Source of the DNA: Flavobacterium piscisymbiosum
Lineage (GTDB): Bacteria > Bacteroidota > Bacteroidia > Flavobacteriales > Flavobacteriaceae
Assembly: GCF_020905295.1 (NCBI RefSeq)
Contig: NZ_JAJJMM010000001.1
Location: 4,340,001 to 4,404,000, forward strand
Direction: 5' to 3'
Length of the DNA stretch: 64,000 bases
The translations under genes were made by a program, and so were the position numbers. This document shows positions 35,494 through 44,900 of this stretch, piece by piece. The notes beneath the pieces are model-generated. The model saw only the letters and a list, made by a program, of their open reading frames with translations, was not told the origin of the DNA and did not search any database. How positions within the stretch are numbered: the first letter of the stretch is position 1; each line of letters opens with the position of its first letter.

Positions 35494-36090
35494 ATGCTAA
35501 AAAAATTACTTGTTGGTTTATGGATGTTATTATTATGTGCTGCTATTTCTGTTTTATTCTGGCAAAACGAATTCAAATACAGTTTGCCTACACCAGTTCC
35601 TAAAAACTACCATGAGATAGCCATGGGAAGTAAAATTGATTTAAAATGCTGTATTACCGACAGCAGACCTATCTTTATTCACTTTTTTAATCCGGATTGT
35701 CCTTGTTCACGCTTTAATATTCCTCACGTAAGCGGACTTATTAAACAATACGGAGACCGGATCAATTTTAAAATTGTAGTGCTTAATAAACAAAAGGACT
35801 TTACGATAGAAGAAATTCAGAAAAAATTTGATGCCAAGATTCCGGTTTATTTTGATGAAGGTATTGCAAAAAGCTGCGGCGTTTTCTCAACACCTCAGGC
35901 CGTACTTTTGGATGGTTCCAGAAATTTATATTACCGCGGAAACTACAACAAAACAAGATATTGTACCAATGCAGATAGTAATTATGCGCAAATGGCAATT
36001 GATTCTTTATTAAAACAAACCAAGACCCCTTCGTTTGATGCTTTGGCTCTAAGAGCCTATGGATGTTCGCTACCAAAATGCACTAAATAA
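35494..36090 (+). CDS. Thioredoxin-fold membrane-anchored protein (DUF6436-like)
   Basis: 198-residue protein with an N-terminal anchor (LLVGLWMLLLCAAISVLFW) and a periplasmic thioredoxin-like domain. The redox site is a CxC variant in FFNPDCPCSRFNIPH, followed by IPVYFDEGIAKSCGVFSTPQAVLLD with the cis-proline position. Several extra cysteines (CCITDS, RYCTNAD, YGCSLPKCTK) are conserved-looking and may form disulphides or bind metal. It precedes two sensory genes at 30 and about 984 bases, and the three are probably one unit. A redox input for the sensor is plausible but untested. Confidence 0.75.
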   Translation: MLKKLLVGLWMLLLCAAISVLFWQNEFKYSLPTPVPKNYHEIAMGSKIDLKCCITDSRPIFIHFFNPDCPCSRFNIPHVSGLIKQYGDRINFKIVVLNKQKDFTIEEIQKKFDAKIPVYFDEGIAKSCGVFSTPQAVLLDGSRNLYYRGNYNKTRYCTNADSNYAQMAIDSLLKQTKTPSFDALALRAYGCSLPKCTK

Positions 36091-36120
36091 ATCTATTTCT
36101 TAACCTAATTTCTTTAATTT

Positions 36121-36981
36121 ATGAAAACAAAAGCCAGTTTGAATGAACGAGATTATCTGCACAATTTTATGTCGACAATGACACAAAAATCAGATACGAT
36201 TATCAATTATGTTCTTGCCGTTTATTTCCTTTTAGGGATAGCTTTAGCCTTTAAGTATGACACATTCGAAATAGGAGTGGGAGTTGGTACTCTGAATCTC
36301 TTATTGTATTATTCGGCCAAATTTTTAATCAAAAATTCTAATTTTTATCAGTACGTTTTATCAATTGTTTTGGCCATATTTATGGCACAATACATTTACC
36401 AGATGCACGGATTGTTCGAGATGCATTTTACGGTTTTTATCGCCAGTACAATTTTAATTATTTATCAAAACTGGAAATTGCAGATTCCGCTTACGCTTTT
36501 AGTAGTCTTGCATCATGGCGCTTTGGCATACATGCAAAACTATATTTATACAGATCCAAAAGGATTACAGTTGTATTTCTCGCAGGTAAATTTTGATCTG
36601 GAAACCTTTATTATTCATGTCGTTTTAGCCGCAGTTGTATTTTTCATGAACGGGTATTGGGCGTATTATTTTAAAGAACACAGTCAAAATCATATTTCGA
36701 AAATTTCTGATGAATATGAATTGGAGAATATCAAATTAGCATCGGCGAAATACAGTTCGATGAGTGCCACTAAAGATTATAATGATTTTATTCACAGAAC
36801 TACTCTTGATCTAAAGTTGCCAGTAAATTCGGTTTTAAAACTTATAGATGTTTCTAAAGGTCATACTGATAATGATAAACTTTTGAGTTATCTGGAGATG
36901 ATGAGAGAAAGTGCTAAAAAAATTGATGATTTGGTGAATGACATCCATGTTAAATCGACCAATAGCAGAGGCCAGAGTTAA
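36121..36981 (+). CDS. Six-helix membrane sensor with degenerate kinase helix
   Basis: 286-residue inner-membrane protein. Residues 28-195 form about six helices with HGLFEMHFTVFIAST and VVLHHGALAYMQ, the histidine-rich pattern of the membrane sensor found at the N-terminus of some methyl-accepting chemotaxis proteins. A cytoplasmic tail (200-286) resembles a histidine-kinase dimerisation helix: IHRTTLDLKLPVNSVLKLID has the D-L-K-x-P box, but L229 stands where the phospho-accepting histidine would be. No ATPase and no methyl-accepting domain follow. It may act as a dimeric sensory adaptor. Paired with the PAS gene 93 bases downstream. Confidence 0.7.
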   Translation: MKTKASLNERDYLHNFMSTMTQKSDTIINYVLAVYFLLGIALAFKYDTFEIGVGVGTLNLLLYYSAKFLIKNSNFYQYVLSIVLAIFMAQYIYQMHGLFEMHFTVFIASTILIIYQNWKLQIPLTLLVVLHHGALAYMQNYIYTDPKGLQLYFSQVNFDLETFIIHVVLAAVVFFMNGYWAYYFKEHSQNHISKISDEYELENIKLASAKYSSMSATKDYNDFIHRTTLDLKLPVNSVLKLIDVSKGHTDNDKLLSYLEMMRESAKKIDDLVNDIHVKSTNSRGQS

Positions 36982-37074
36982 TTTTTTCAATAAAAACTTA
37001 ATTGTAGCAAATACTTTACAGGCCTCAATTTATACGCAAAATGCAATTGTATATTAATTTAAAATACAAAAATT

Positions 37075-37677
37075 ATGGATACCAGATTTAATCGCCCGAC
37101 TCCATCAGACAGAGAAGTTGACTGGAATAAAACTAAAGTATTATTAAGTAAAACAGACACAAAAGGAACTATTTTATATGCTAATGAAAATTTTATTGAT
37201 GTATCAGGATATGACGAACACGAGCTAATTGGTCAGCCTCATAATGTGGTACGTCATCCTGATATGCCAAAAGTAATTTTCAAATTTTTATGGGACAGCA
37301 TCAAATCCAGCGAAAACATTCATGTTATTATAAAAAACATGTCTAAAACCGGAAGGTATTATTGGGTTGTTACCGATTTTAAAATTATCGCAGATGGCGA
37401 TGGAGAAATTGCAGGTTTTTTTGGAACCAGAAAATCTGTCCCCGATAACGTCATCGTTAAATTTATAGAACCTTTATATAAAAAACTCCTTCATATCGAA
37501 GAAGTAAGCGGTCTTGGCGCATCAGAAGATTATTTAATTGGCTTTCTGGAAGAACGAAAAAAGACTTATATGGAATATGTTGACCATCTTATTGCTACCG
37601 GAAAAGATGATAAAAATAAAATAAGCAAAGGACTCTTTAGCGGTTTATTCGAGAAGAAAACGCCTCCTAAAAAGTAG
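37075..37677 (+). CDS. Aer-type PAS domain protein
   Basis: 200-residue cytoplasmic protein. Residues 25-130 are a PAS domain of the Aer energy-taxis type: SKTDTKGTILYANENFIDVSGYDEHELIGQPHNVVRHPDMP is almost the textbook Aer signature (read here as two adjoining motifs, SKTDTKG and GQPHNVVRHPDMP), suggesting FAD as cofactor. A helical tail (130-200) follows with no HAMP, methyl-accepting or kinase domain. As the second half of a likely pair with the membrane sensor upstream, it could report redox state to the gliding or respiratory machinery. Confidence 0.85.
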   Translation: MDTRFNRPTPSDREVDWNKTKVLLSKTDTKGTILYANENFIDVSGYDEHELIGQPHNVVRHPDMPKVIFKFLWDSIKSSENIHVIIKNMSKTGRYYWVVTDFKIIADGDGEIAGFFGTRKSVPDNVIVKFIEPLYKKLLHIEEVSGLGASEDYLIGFLEERKKTYMEYVDHLIATGKDDKNKISKGLFSGLFEKKTPPKK

Positions 37678-37799
37678 AGAATGTAAAAAAGATATGCTTC
37701 ATTGTGTGAACTAAATTTTAATCTTAAAATTTGTCCCCCAACAAATCTAAATCACCTGGAAAAAGTTATTAAATTTTTAGATGTAATGCAGTGAAGTGT

Positions 37800-37995
37800 T
37801 TTTTTAAGGTTCTAAGATTCTAAGTTACTAAGGTGCTAAGATATTTAAGAAACTCCAATTTTTTATCCCGAAGCCTTGGAAGCAAATTCCAGACGTTTGC
37901 TTTTTTTTAACTAAGTACCTTAGTACCTTAGTCCTTTTATTCCTTTGTCCCTCTGCCACTTTGAACCTTTAAAAAAAAAACTCAGAACCTTAGCA
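37800..37995. repeat. Composite intergenic repeat, family 2 copy 2
   Basis: The left arm (37800-37850) has AAGGTTCTAAGATTCTAAG and GTGCTAAG; the right arm (37912-37993) has the complementary CTAAGTACCTTAGTACC, CCTTTGTCCC, TTTGAACC and CTCAGAACCTTAGC. A terminator hairpin lies between the arms at 37880-37908. The gap 37678-38015 holds no supported gene. Confidence 0.7.
37880..37908 (+). terminator. Intrinsic terminator within family 2 repeat
   Basis: AAGCAAA (37880-37886) pairs with TTTGCTT (37896-37902), followed by T to 37908. It would end the transcript of the sensory genes upstream. Confidence 0.65.
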
Positions 37996-38015
37996 CCAGA
38001 ATCTCAGTCCCTTTC

Positions 38016-40124
38016 CTAACTAATATAATTCCAAATATTCTTCTTTTTAGTCAGCTCTATAAAAACGGCTTTCAAAACGGCATGTTCCGGTTTTTGTAAA
38101 GGACCGTCTTCTTTTAGGATTTTCATGGCGTAGTTTCTGGCTAAGCCTAAAATATCTCTGTCACGCACAATATCAGCAATTTGAAGGTTTAAAACACCGC
38201 TTTGCTGCGTTCCCATTAAATCTCCCGGGCCGCGTAGTTTAAGATCTACTTCAGCAATTTCGAAACCATCATTGGTTTGTACCATGGTTTGCATTCGGGT
38301 TTTACTATCGTCACTTAACTTATGGCTTGTCATCAGGATACAATAACTTTGTTCGGCACCACGACCTACGCGGCCACGTAATTGGTGCAATTGCGACAAT
38401 CCAAAACGTTCGGCACTTTCGATAATCATCACACTCGCGTTAGGTACATTTACACCAACTTCAATTACGGTTGTTGCGACCATAATATTGGTTTTGCCTT
38501 CAGAGAAACGTTTCATTTCGGCATCTTTATCAGCCGGTTTCATTTTTCCGTGTAAGATAGAAATCGAAAATTGCGGCAATGGGAAATCACGTGATATACT
38601 TTCGTAACCATCCATTAAATCCTTGTAATCCATTTTTTCGGATTCCTGAATTAGCGGGTAAACAATATAAATTTGTCTTCCCAACGCGATTTCATCTCTT
38701 AGGAATTTCCATACTTTCAGTCGGTTACTATCAAAACGATGTACAGTTTGAATTGGTTTTCTGCCGGGAGGCAATTCATCAATGACCGAAATATCAAGAT
38801 CTCCGTATAAACTCATCGCCAAAGTTCTCGGAATAGGAGTAGCGGTCATCACCAAAACATGTGGCGGAATATCGTTTTTCTTCCACAATTTTGATCTCTG
38901 TTCCACGCCAAAACGATGCTGCTCATCAATAACGGCCAAACCTAAATTTTGGAATTTTACTTTATCTTCAAGCAAAGCATGCGTACCAATTATAATATGT
39001 AAACTTCCGTTTTCCAGTTCTTCATGAATAACTCTTCGTGCGGCTATTTTAGTAGAACCTGTTAGTATTTTGATATTAAGATTTAAGGTTTGAGCCAATT
39101 CAGACAATCCAATAAAATGCTGATTGGCAAGAATTTCTGTTGGCGCCATCAAACAAGCCTGAAAACCGTTGTCGATAGCCAAAAGCATGCTCAAAAAAGC
39201 AACAATGGTTTTTCCTGAACCTACATCGCCTTGCAGTAATCGGTTCATTTGGGCATTACTTCCCATGTCTGAACGAATTTCTTTTACTACTCTTTTTTGG
39301 GCATTGGTAAGCTGAAACGGTAAATGATTTTGGTAAAATTCATTAAAAAGCTCTCCCACTTTTGTAAACGGATGTCCTTTTATTTTGTGTTTCCTAATCA
39401 GGTTTTTGGTGATCAATTGCAATTGAATAAAGAATAGTTCTTCAAATTTCAATCTAAATTGGGCTTTCGCCAAAGCGTCAGTGCTTTTAGGAAAATGTAT
39501 GTTGAATAAAGCCGCTCTTTTCGAAATTAGTTTTAATTCTTCGATTAGATAAGGAGGGAAAGTTTCTGTAAACAAAGCCTGAGTTTCAAGAAACAATTGC
39601 TCCATCATTTTATTGATCGTTCTATTTGAAATCCCTCTGTTCGTAAGTGTTTCAGTCGAAGGATAAACAGCCTGCATGGCAGAGCGAAGGCTTTTTTCGT
39701 GTTCGCTCAACAATTCAATTTCCGGATGCGCCATACTAAACTGACTTCCGTAAAGCGAACATTTACCAAAAATCACACAAACTTCATTCAGTTTTAAACT
39801 CTCACGAATCCATTTGTGTCCTTGAAACCAATTCAGGTCAATTTGCCCTGTATCATCCACGAAAGTGGCAACCAAACGTTTTTTGTTTTTGGCAAATTCA
39901 ACTGTTTTTATATTGATGATTTTACCAATAATCTGAACTTCGGCACCTGTATTCTGTAGTTCGTTAATCTTATAATAACGTGTTCTGTCAATATATCTGT
40001 TGGGAAAAAAATTGACTAAATCCCTGTATTTATGAATACCCAATTCCTTACGAAGCAATTGGCCACGACTTGGGCCAACACATTTTAAGTATTCAATTGG
40101 GGTTTCAAGGAGATTATTAGACAT
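38016..40124 (-). CDS. recG: ATP-dependent DNA helicase RecG
   Basis: Branch-migrating helicase that remodels stalled forks and recombination intermediates. 702 residues, full length. An N-terminal wedge domain with OB-fold (1-250) precedes two RecA-like domains: LLQGDVGSGKT is Walker A, DEQHRFGVEQR the DEXH motif, TATPIPRTLA motif III, and TTVIEVGVNVPNASVMIIESAERFGLSQLHQLRGRVGRG covers motifs V-VI (separated here into their known parts). A -7-like GCGAAGATA (CGAAGATA, one mismatch) lies near 40223-40232 upstream. Isolated between repeats. Confidence 0.97.
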   Translation of the reverse strand: MSNNLLETPIEYLKCVGPSRGQLLRKELGIHKYRDLVNFFPNRYIDRTRYYKINELQNTGAEVQIIGKIINIKTVEFAKNKKRLVATFVDDTGQIDLNWFQGHKWIRESLKLNEVCVIFGKCSLYGSQFSMAHPEIELLSEHEKSLRSAMQAVYPSTETLTNRGISNRTINKMMEQLFLETQALFTETFPPYLIEELKLISKRAALFNIHFPKSTDALAKAQFRLKFEELFFIQLQLITKNLIRKHKIKGHPFTKVGELFNEFYQNHLPFQLTNAQKRVVKEIRSDMGSNAQMNRLLQGDVGSGKTIVAFLSMLLAIDNGFQACLMAPTEILANQHFIGLSELAQTLNLNIKILTGSTKIAARRVIHEELENGSLHIIIGTHALLEDKVKFQNLGLAVIDEQHRFGVEQRSKLWKKNDIPPHVLVMTATPIPRTLAMSLYGDLDISVIDELPPGRKPIQTVHRFDSNRLKVWKFLRDEIALGRQIYIVYPLIQESEKMDYKDLMDGYESISRDFPLPQFSISILHGKMKPADKDAEMKRFSEGKTNIMVATTVIEVGVNVPNASVMIIESAERFGLSQLHQLRGRVGRGAEQSYCILMTSHKLSDDSKTRMQTMVQTNDGFEIAEVDLKLRGPGDLMGTQQSGVLNLQIADIVRDRDILGLARNYAMKILKEDGPLQKPEHAVLKAVFIELTKKKNIWNYIS

Positions 40125-40129
40125 TTTTT

Positions 40130-40221
40130 AGACTGCTTAGATTTTAGATCTTTAGATTTTAGAATATAGAATAAAGAAAATAGAGTAAAGACTTTTGTCT
40201 ATATTCTTTTCTCTTTCTTTC
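40130..40221. repeat. A+T-rich intergenic inverted repeat, family 3 copy
   Basis: The left arm (TTTAGATTTTAGAATATAG and AATAAAGAAAATAGAGT) and right arm (CTATATTCTTTTCTCTTTC) form an imperfect palindrome around 40195. Related units occur at 33745-33860, 48828-48940, 52068-52121, 56467-56650 and 61025-61076, always in gaps and often at operon ends. Confidence 0.65.
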
Positions 40222-40361
40222 AGAAAAGCGAAGATAGTTTTTTGTTGGGAAAATTAAAAATAGATTATTTTCTGTGATTTAAATCAGAAAAAAGCTATAA
40301 GTTTAAAAAAATGAGTATTATTGTTTCATCAAAACTAACTACCAAATAAACCTAAACCAAC

Positions 40362-41309
40362 ATGAAAAATAATGTGTTTTTTGCATTTCAATTTCTTTTT
40401 GTATTCTTAATCAGTTTTAAATTATCCGCTCAAAATCAAGTTATCACGATTACATCAAAAGTAAATGATGACAAAAGTGTCGATTTGAATTATGAGAAAA
40501 AAGTTCCCGGAACTTACACTGTAAATATTGAACTTTCGAATGTAAGTAATTGTGATGTTACAAGTTACGAAGGAATTGTAACGGGATATTCCGGGACCGT
40601 TACAAGACTGCGACCAACTGATAAATCTAGAGGAATTGGCTATGCAATTCGTTATTCTACGATTATGGGAGAAATTAACCCTAAAGTTGATAGTTTGTTT
40701 CATTATACATTTCCATTCAAGAACGGAAAAAAGATAAAGGTTTATGAAGCAGGAAATATTGGCGAAAAATTTTTAGGACAAGAAAAAGTTTCAAATTGGA
40801 AATCGTATGTTGTTCATCCGGAAAAAGCGGATACGATTTGTAGTATGAGAAAAGGAATCGTCGTTTTGGTGAAAAATGAATACGATAATAATCCCAATTT
40901 GAAAGTTCATTATACCAGTATGCGAAATATGATTACTGTAGAACATGCTGATGGAACGTATGCTACTTATAAAGGCTTTAAAAAGAACGGAATATTTGTG
41001 AAATTAGGACAAAATGTAGATCCTCAAACGAATTTAGGTATTGTAGAATTGTATGATAATGAAGGTTACCGATTGGATTTTAACGTTTATTATTTGTCCG
41101 GTAATATTTTTAAAACTGAAAAAGTATCTATAAAAAATCAGAAAAGTAATTTTAAGTTTATCACGCCCGTTTTTGTAACACAGGAAGGTGATGTTCAGAT
41201 AGAAGCAAAAAAAGAATATACAGTATTGTCTAATGAATCTGTTATAACGAAAGAATTTTCAAGATCTGAAAAGAAAAAATACGCAAAAGAACATGTTTTG
41301 TCTAAGTAA
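40362..41309 (+). CDS. Secreted protein with degenerate M23-like domain
   Basis: 315-residue exported protein: signal peptide (FAFQFLFVFLISFKLSAQ), a beta-rich region (25-140) and a domain (150-250) reminiscent of LytM/M23 endopeptidases. KGIVVLVKNEYDNNP, VEHADGTYATYKGFKKNG and VKLGQNVDPQTNLGIVELYDN follow the M23 pattern, but the terminal HxH of the zinc site is replaced by YRLDFNVYY. It is thus probably not a peptidase and may bind cell-wall or another ligand. Families like this occur next to cell-wall hydrolases. No operon partner is evident. Confidence 0.65.
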   Translation: MKNNVFFAFQFLFVFLISFKLSAQNQVITITSKVNDDKSVDLNYEKKVPGTYTVNIELSNVSNCDVTSYEGIVTGYSGTVTRLRPTDKSRGIGYAIRYSTIMGEINPKVDSLFHYTFPFKNGKKIKVYEAGNIGEKFLGQEKVSNWKSYVVHPEKADTICSMRKGIVVLVKNEYDNNPNLKVHYTSMRNMITVEHADGTYATYKGFKKNGIFVKLGQNVDPQTNLGIVELYDNEGYRLDFNVYYLSGNIFKTEKVSIKNQKSNFKFITPVFVTQEGDVQIEAKKEYTVLSNESVITKEFSRSEKKKYAKEHVLSK

Positions 41310-41344
41310 ATTGCTTTTTGGGGTTGTCTTATTTAATTTTAAAA

Positions 41345-41376
41345 TTGTATTTAAAGCTTAGAAAATAATACCTTTG
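41345..41376 (+). promoter_or_regulatory. Promoter of the DUF1697 gene
   Basis: TTG (41345-41347), 21 bases, then TACCTTTG (41369-41376): an exact Bacteroidota consensus promoter, 22 bases before the ATG at 41398. Confidence 0.75.
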
Positions 41377-41397
41377 AAAAAATAATTTCTACAAAAA

Positions 41398-41940
41398 ATG
41401 ACAACACATTTAGCACTTTTACGCGCCATCAACGTTTCTGGTCACAATATGATAAAAATGGAAGCTTTGAAAACCATGCTCGAAAATATTGGCTTTACAA
41501 ATGTGCGCACTTATTTGCAATCCGGAAATGTTTTTGTTGATACAGAGGAAGAAAGTGCTTCTAAAGTTGGTTTTATAATCAAACAGGAAATTTTTAAAGT
41601 TTTTGGTCATGAAGTTTATACCATTGTCATTAAAAAAGAAGACTTGGAATTGTGCTTGAAAAACAGTCCTTTCTTAAAAGAAAAAGATGTAGATACCAAA
41701 AAACTATATGTTGCTTTTACTTCAGTTGAATTAAAAAAGGAAAATATAAACGATTTAAAAATCAGTCAGTTTAAACCGGATGAAGCCAGTATTGATGGAA
41801 ACCGAATTTTTATTAAATATGCTGTTGGCGCCGGAAAAACAAGACTTGAAGGTAAATATATCGAGAAAAAATTGAATGTTATTGTAACAATGCGAAATTG
41901 GAATACTGTTACGAATTTGCTGAATATGTATTCGGAATAG
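41398..41940 (+). CDS. DUF1697 family protein
   Basis: 180-residue cytoplasmic protein of the DUF1697 family, function unknown. The N-terminus has the family pattern HLALLRAINVSGHNMIKME followed by LENIGFTNVRTYLQSGNVFVDT. The C-terminus keeps KTRLEGKYIEKKLNVIVTMRNWNTV, including the conserved RNWNT box. Full length and intact. It has its own consensus promoter; the secreted FG-GAP gene starts 20 bases after its stop and may also be transcribed with it. Confidence 0.92.
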   Translation: MTTHLALLRAINVSGHNMIKMEALKTMLENIGFTNVRTYLQSGNVFVDTEEESASKVGFIIKQEIFKVFGHEVYTIVIKKEDLELCLKNSPFLKEKDVDTKKLYVAFTSVELKKENINDLKISQFKPDEASIDGNRIFIKYAVGAGKTRLEGKYIEKKLNVIVTMRNWNTVTNLLNMYSE

Positions 41941-41960
41941 TAATACTATTATAACTAAAT

Positions 41961-44900
41961 ATGATAAAAAAACTACTTTCATTTTTATTTCTTTTTTCTT
42001 TTTTTTACTCGAATGCTCAGAATTTTACCAAAATTAATACTGACGATTTAAAGGGAGGTTATAACGGATTTTCATCATTTGTAGACTATAATGGTGATGG
42101 TTTATTAGATATTTTTGTTACCGGAGTAGATTTTGGTCCGGGTGGTGATTTTAGGCATGCCATGTTTTATAAAAACAACGGAGATAAAACTTTTACAGAA
42201 AGTCCTATCTCAAATATTCCCAGAACTATTTACGGTGGATATTCCTGGGGCGACTATGATAATAATGGTACTCAAGATTTACTTTATAGTGGTACAACAA
42301 GTGGATATACAGAAGATTATATTACAAAAATCTATAAGAATGTGAATAATGGTTGTGAGTTTGTAGAAATTCCAAATTCACTTCCAAAATTAGGTAATTG
42401 TACTATTAAATGGGTTGATGTTGATAATGATGGTTTACTAGATATTTATTACCATGGTCTGACTTCAGAGAATGCATTTGCCATTGGAATCTATAGAAAT
42501 ACTGGAAACGATACTTTTACTAAGATTGAAAATCCGGGTTTTCATGCGATTAATGGTGTTCGAGGTAATTTTACAACTAATAGTTCTGAATGGATTGATT
42601 TTGATGGAGATGGTTTAAAAGATGTTATAGTAGGTTCATCAACAGGAACTGAGAGAAAGTTTGAAATTTTTAAAAATTTAGGAAATTTTAAATTTCAGGC
42701 CATAAGTTTTCAATTGCCGCAGTTGAGTTATGTAAAACTTGATGTTGGCGATATTAACAATGACGGCAAACCCGATTTTGTCTTTACAGGCAGTACGAGC
42801 CTTTATTTGCAAAGCAGTGATAATTCTGCTAAGGCTTACTTTTATATCAATAAAGGCAATATGAACTTTGAAAGAACCGTAACACTGGATAATCCGGGTG
42901 TTCTTCTGGCCGAGCTTCATCTTAAAGATTTAGATAATGATGGTTATTTAGATTTTATCAATTATGGTTCCGGAGCATCTTTTAGGATTTTGAAAGTGTA
43001 TAAAAATGACAGAAATGGGAACTTCAATGAAATGAGTCACTCTTTACCTATTTGCTATAGTGGAGGAATTGACTTTGGAGATTATGATCAGGACGGTGAC
43101 TTAGATATTCTTTATTTTGGAAGAACAGAAAACCCAAGAGATGATGAAATTACGTATGTTTATGAGAATTCGACCATAGAAAAAATTTACCCTGATAAAA
43201 TTATGACGGGTAATTCATGTGACTGTAATTTTGATGCTTCATTTTCGCTCAACAATTCAGTAGATAATGTTACATGGAATTTTGATGATCCTGCTACGGG
43301 AGCATTCAATACATCAACATCACCAAGACCTACACACACTTTTTCTAAAAAAGGAGTTTATAATGTTTCTGCAACTTATACTAAAGGTTTAATTAGTGAA
43401 ACACTACATAAAACAATTACGATAATTGGCCCACCGGTTGTTACAAAACCGGCTGATATTTCTACTTGTGATAAAAATGCCCAGTTTAATTTACATACAG
43501 CCAAAGATGCCGAAATATTAAACGGATTACCATCATCTGATTATGAAATAAATTATTATTTATCGCAAACAGATGCTCAGAAAAATATCAATAAATTACC
43601 AGACTTATTTGCAATTACTAATATTGAACAGAATATTTATGTAAGGATTCAAAGCAAAGAAAAATCGATTTGTTATGTCATAAAAGATTTTTCAATAAAG
43701 GTCAAACCGTCTCCAGTTGAAAATGTAGTGAATGATATTAGCGTTTGTGATACTGATAATGACGGATTTTCTTTATTTGATTTAAGCAATGTCGAGAATA
43801 TTCTTTTAACCAGTCAAACGAATGTAAAAATTACTTATTACGATAGCAGAAATAATATTATTGGCGGTTCGTTACCTTCTAATTACAGAAATATTACATC
43901 AGGAAATGATTTTATTACAGCAAAAATTTCTAATCTTGGCAATGACTGCTTTATCGAAACCAAAATAAATTTAATAGCGAGCCCTTTGCCAATTGCAAAT
44001 ACTTTAAGTTTATTAATTGGTTGTGATGATAATAATGATGGAATATCAGAGTATTTTGACACTTCGGCAATCGAAAAAAATGTGCTGAATGGACAAACAG
44101 GAATGGAAGTTACCTATTATGATAATCTGGGAATTCAATTATCAAGTCCTTTACCAAATCCGTTTACGAATACAATTCCTTATAATCAAAATATTACAGT
44201 ACGTGTTACAAATAAAAGTACAAGTTGTTGGACCGAAACCAATTTAGAACTTAAAACTTCATCAAAACCAATAATAAATACGCCGGACAATTTGTATGCT
44301 TGTGATGAAGGAAAAGGATTCGCAACTTTTAACACTAGTAATATAGAATCTCAATTGATAGGCAATCAATCAGGTTTAACTATCGAATATAAAGACGATA
44401 GAGGAAATATCCTTCCAAGTCCTTTACCGGAAAATATTAAAAACACAATTGCAAGTATTCAGACTATTTATGTAAGAGTTCAAAATAGTTTAAACGCATT
44501 ATGTTTTTCAGAAACAAGCTTTCATTTAATAGTGAATAAATTACCAACTGTTGATTTGCTGGAAAAATATTCTTTATGTGATTTAGAACCTTATTTATCT
44601 CTTTCAGTTGACTCGGGTTTTGAATCTTATGAATGGAAATTTCAAAACGGAACAATAATCTCCAATACTAATGAAGCTAAAATCAGTGATAGCGGCAATT
44701 ATTTCCTGAAGATTGAAAAAAAGGAAAATGGAGTAGTATGCGAAAATATTTTTTCTTTCAGTTTAACAAGATCAAAGCTTCCTAAAATAGAGAAACTAAT
44801 TTACGATGAGTTTGACAGCAGTAGAATTGAAGTTGTAGCTTCCGGAGACGGATTGTTTGAATATTCAATTGATGGAAATACCTATCAGCAAAGTAATATT

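Noticed and set aside
35494..36090. Cytochrome c biogenesis thioredoxin (ResA/CcmG)
   Set aside because: The redox motif is CxC-like rather than WCxxC and there are no cytochrome maturation genes nearby.
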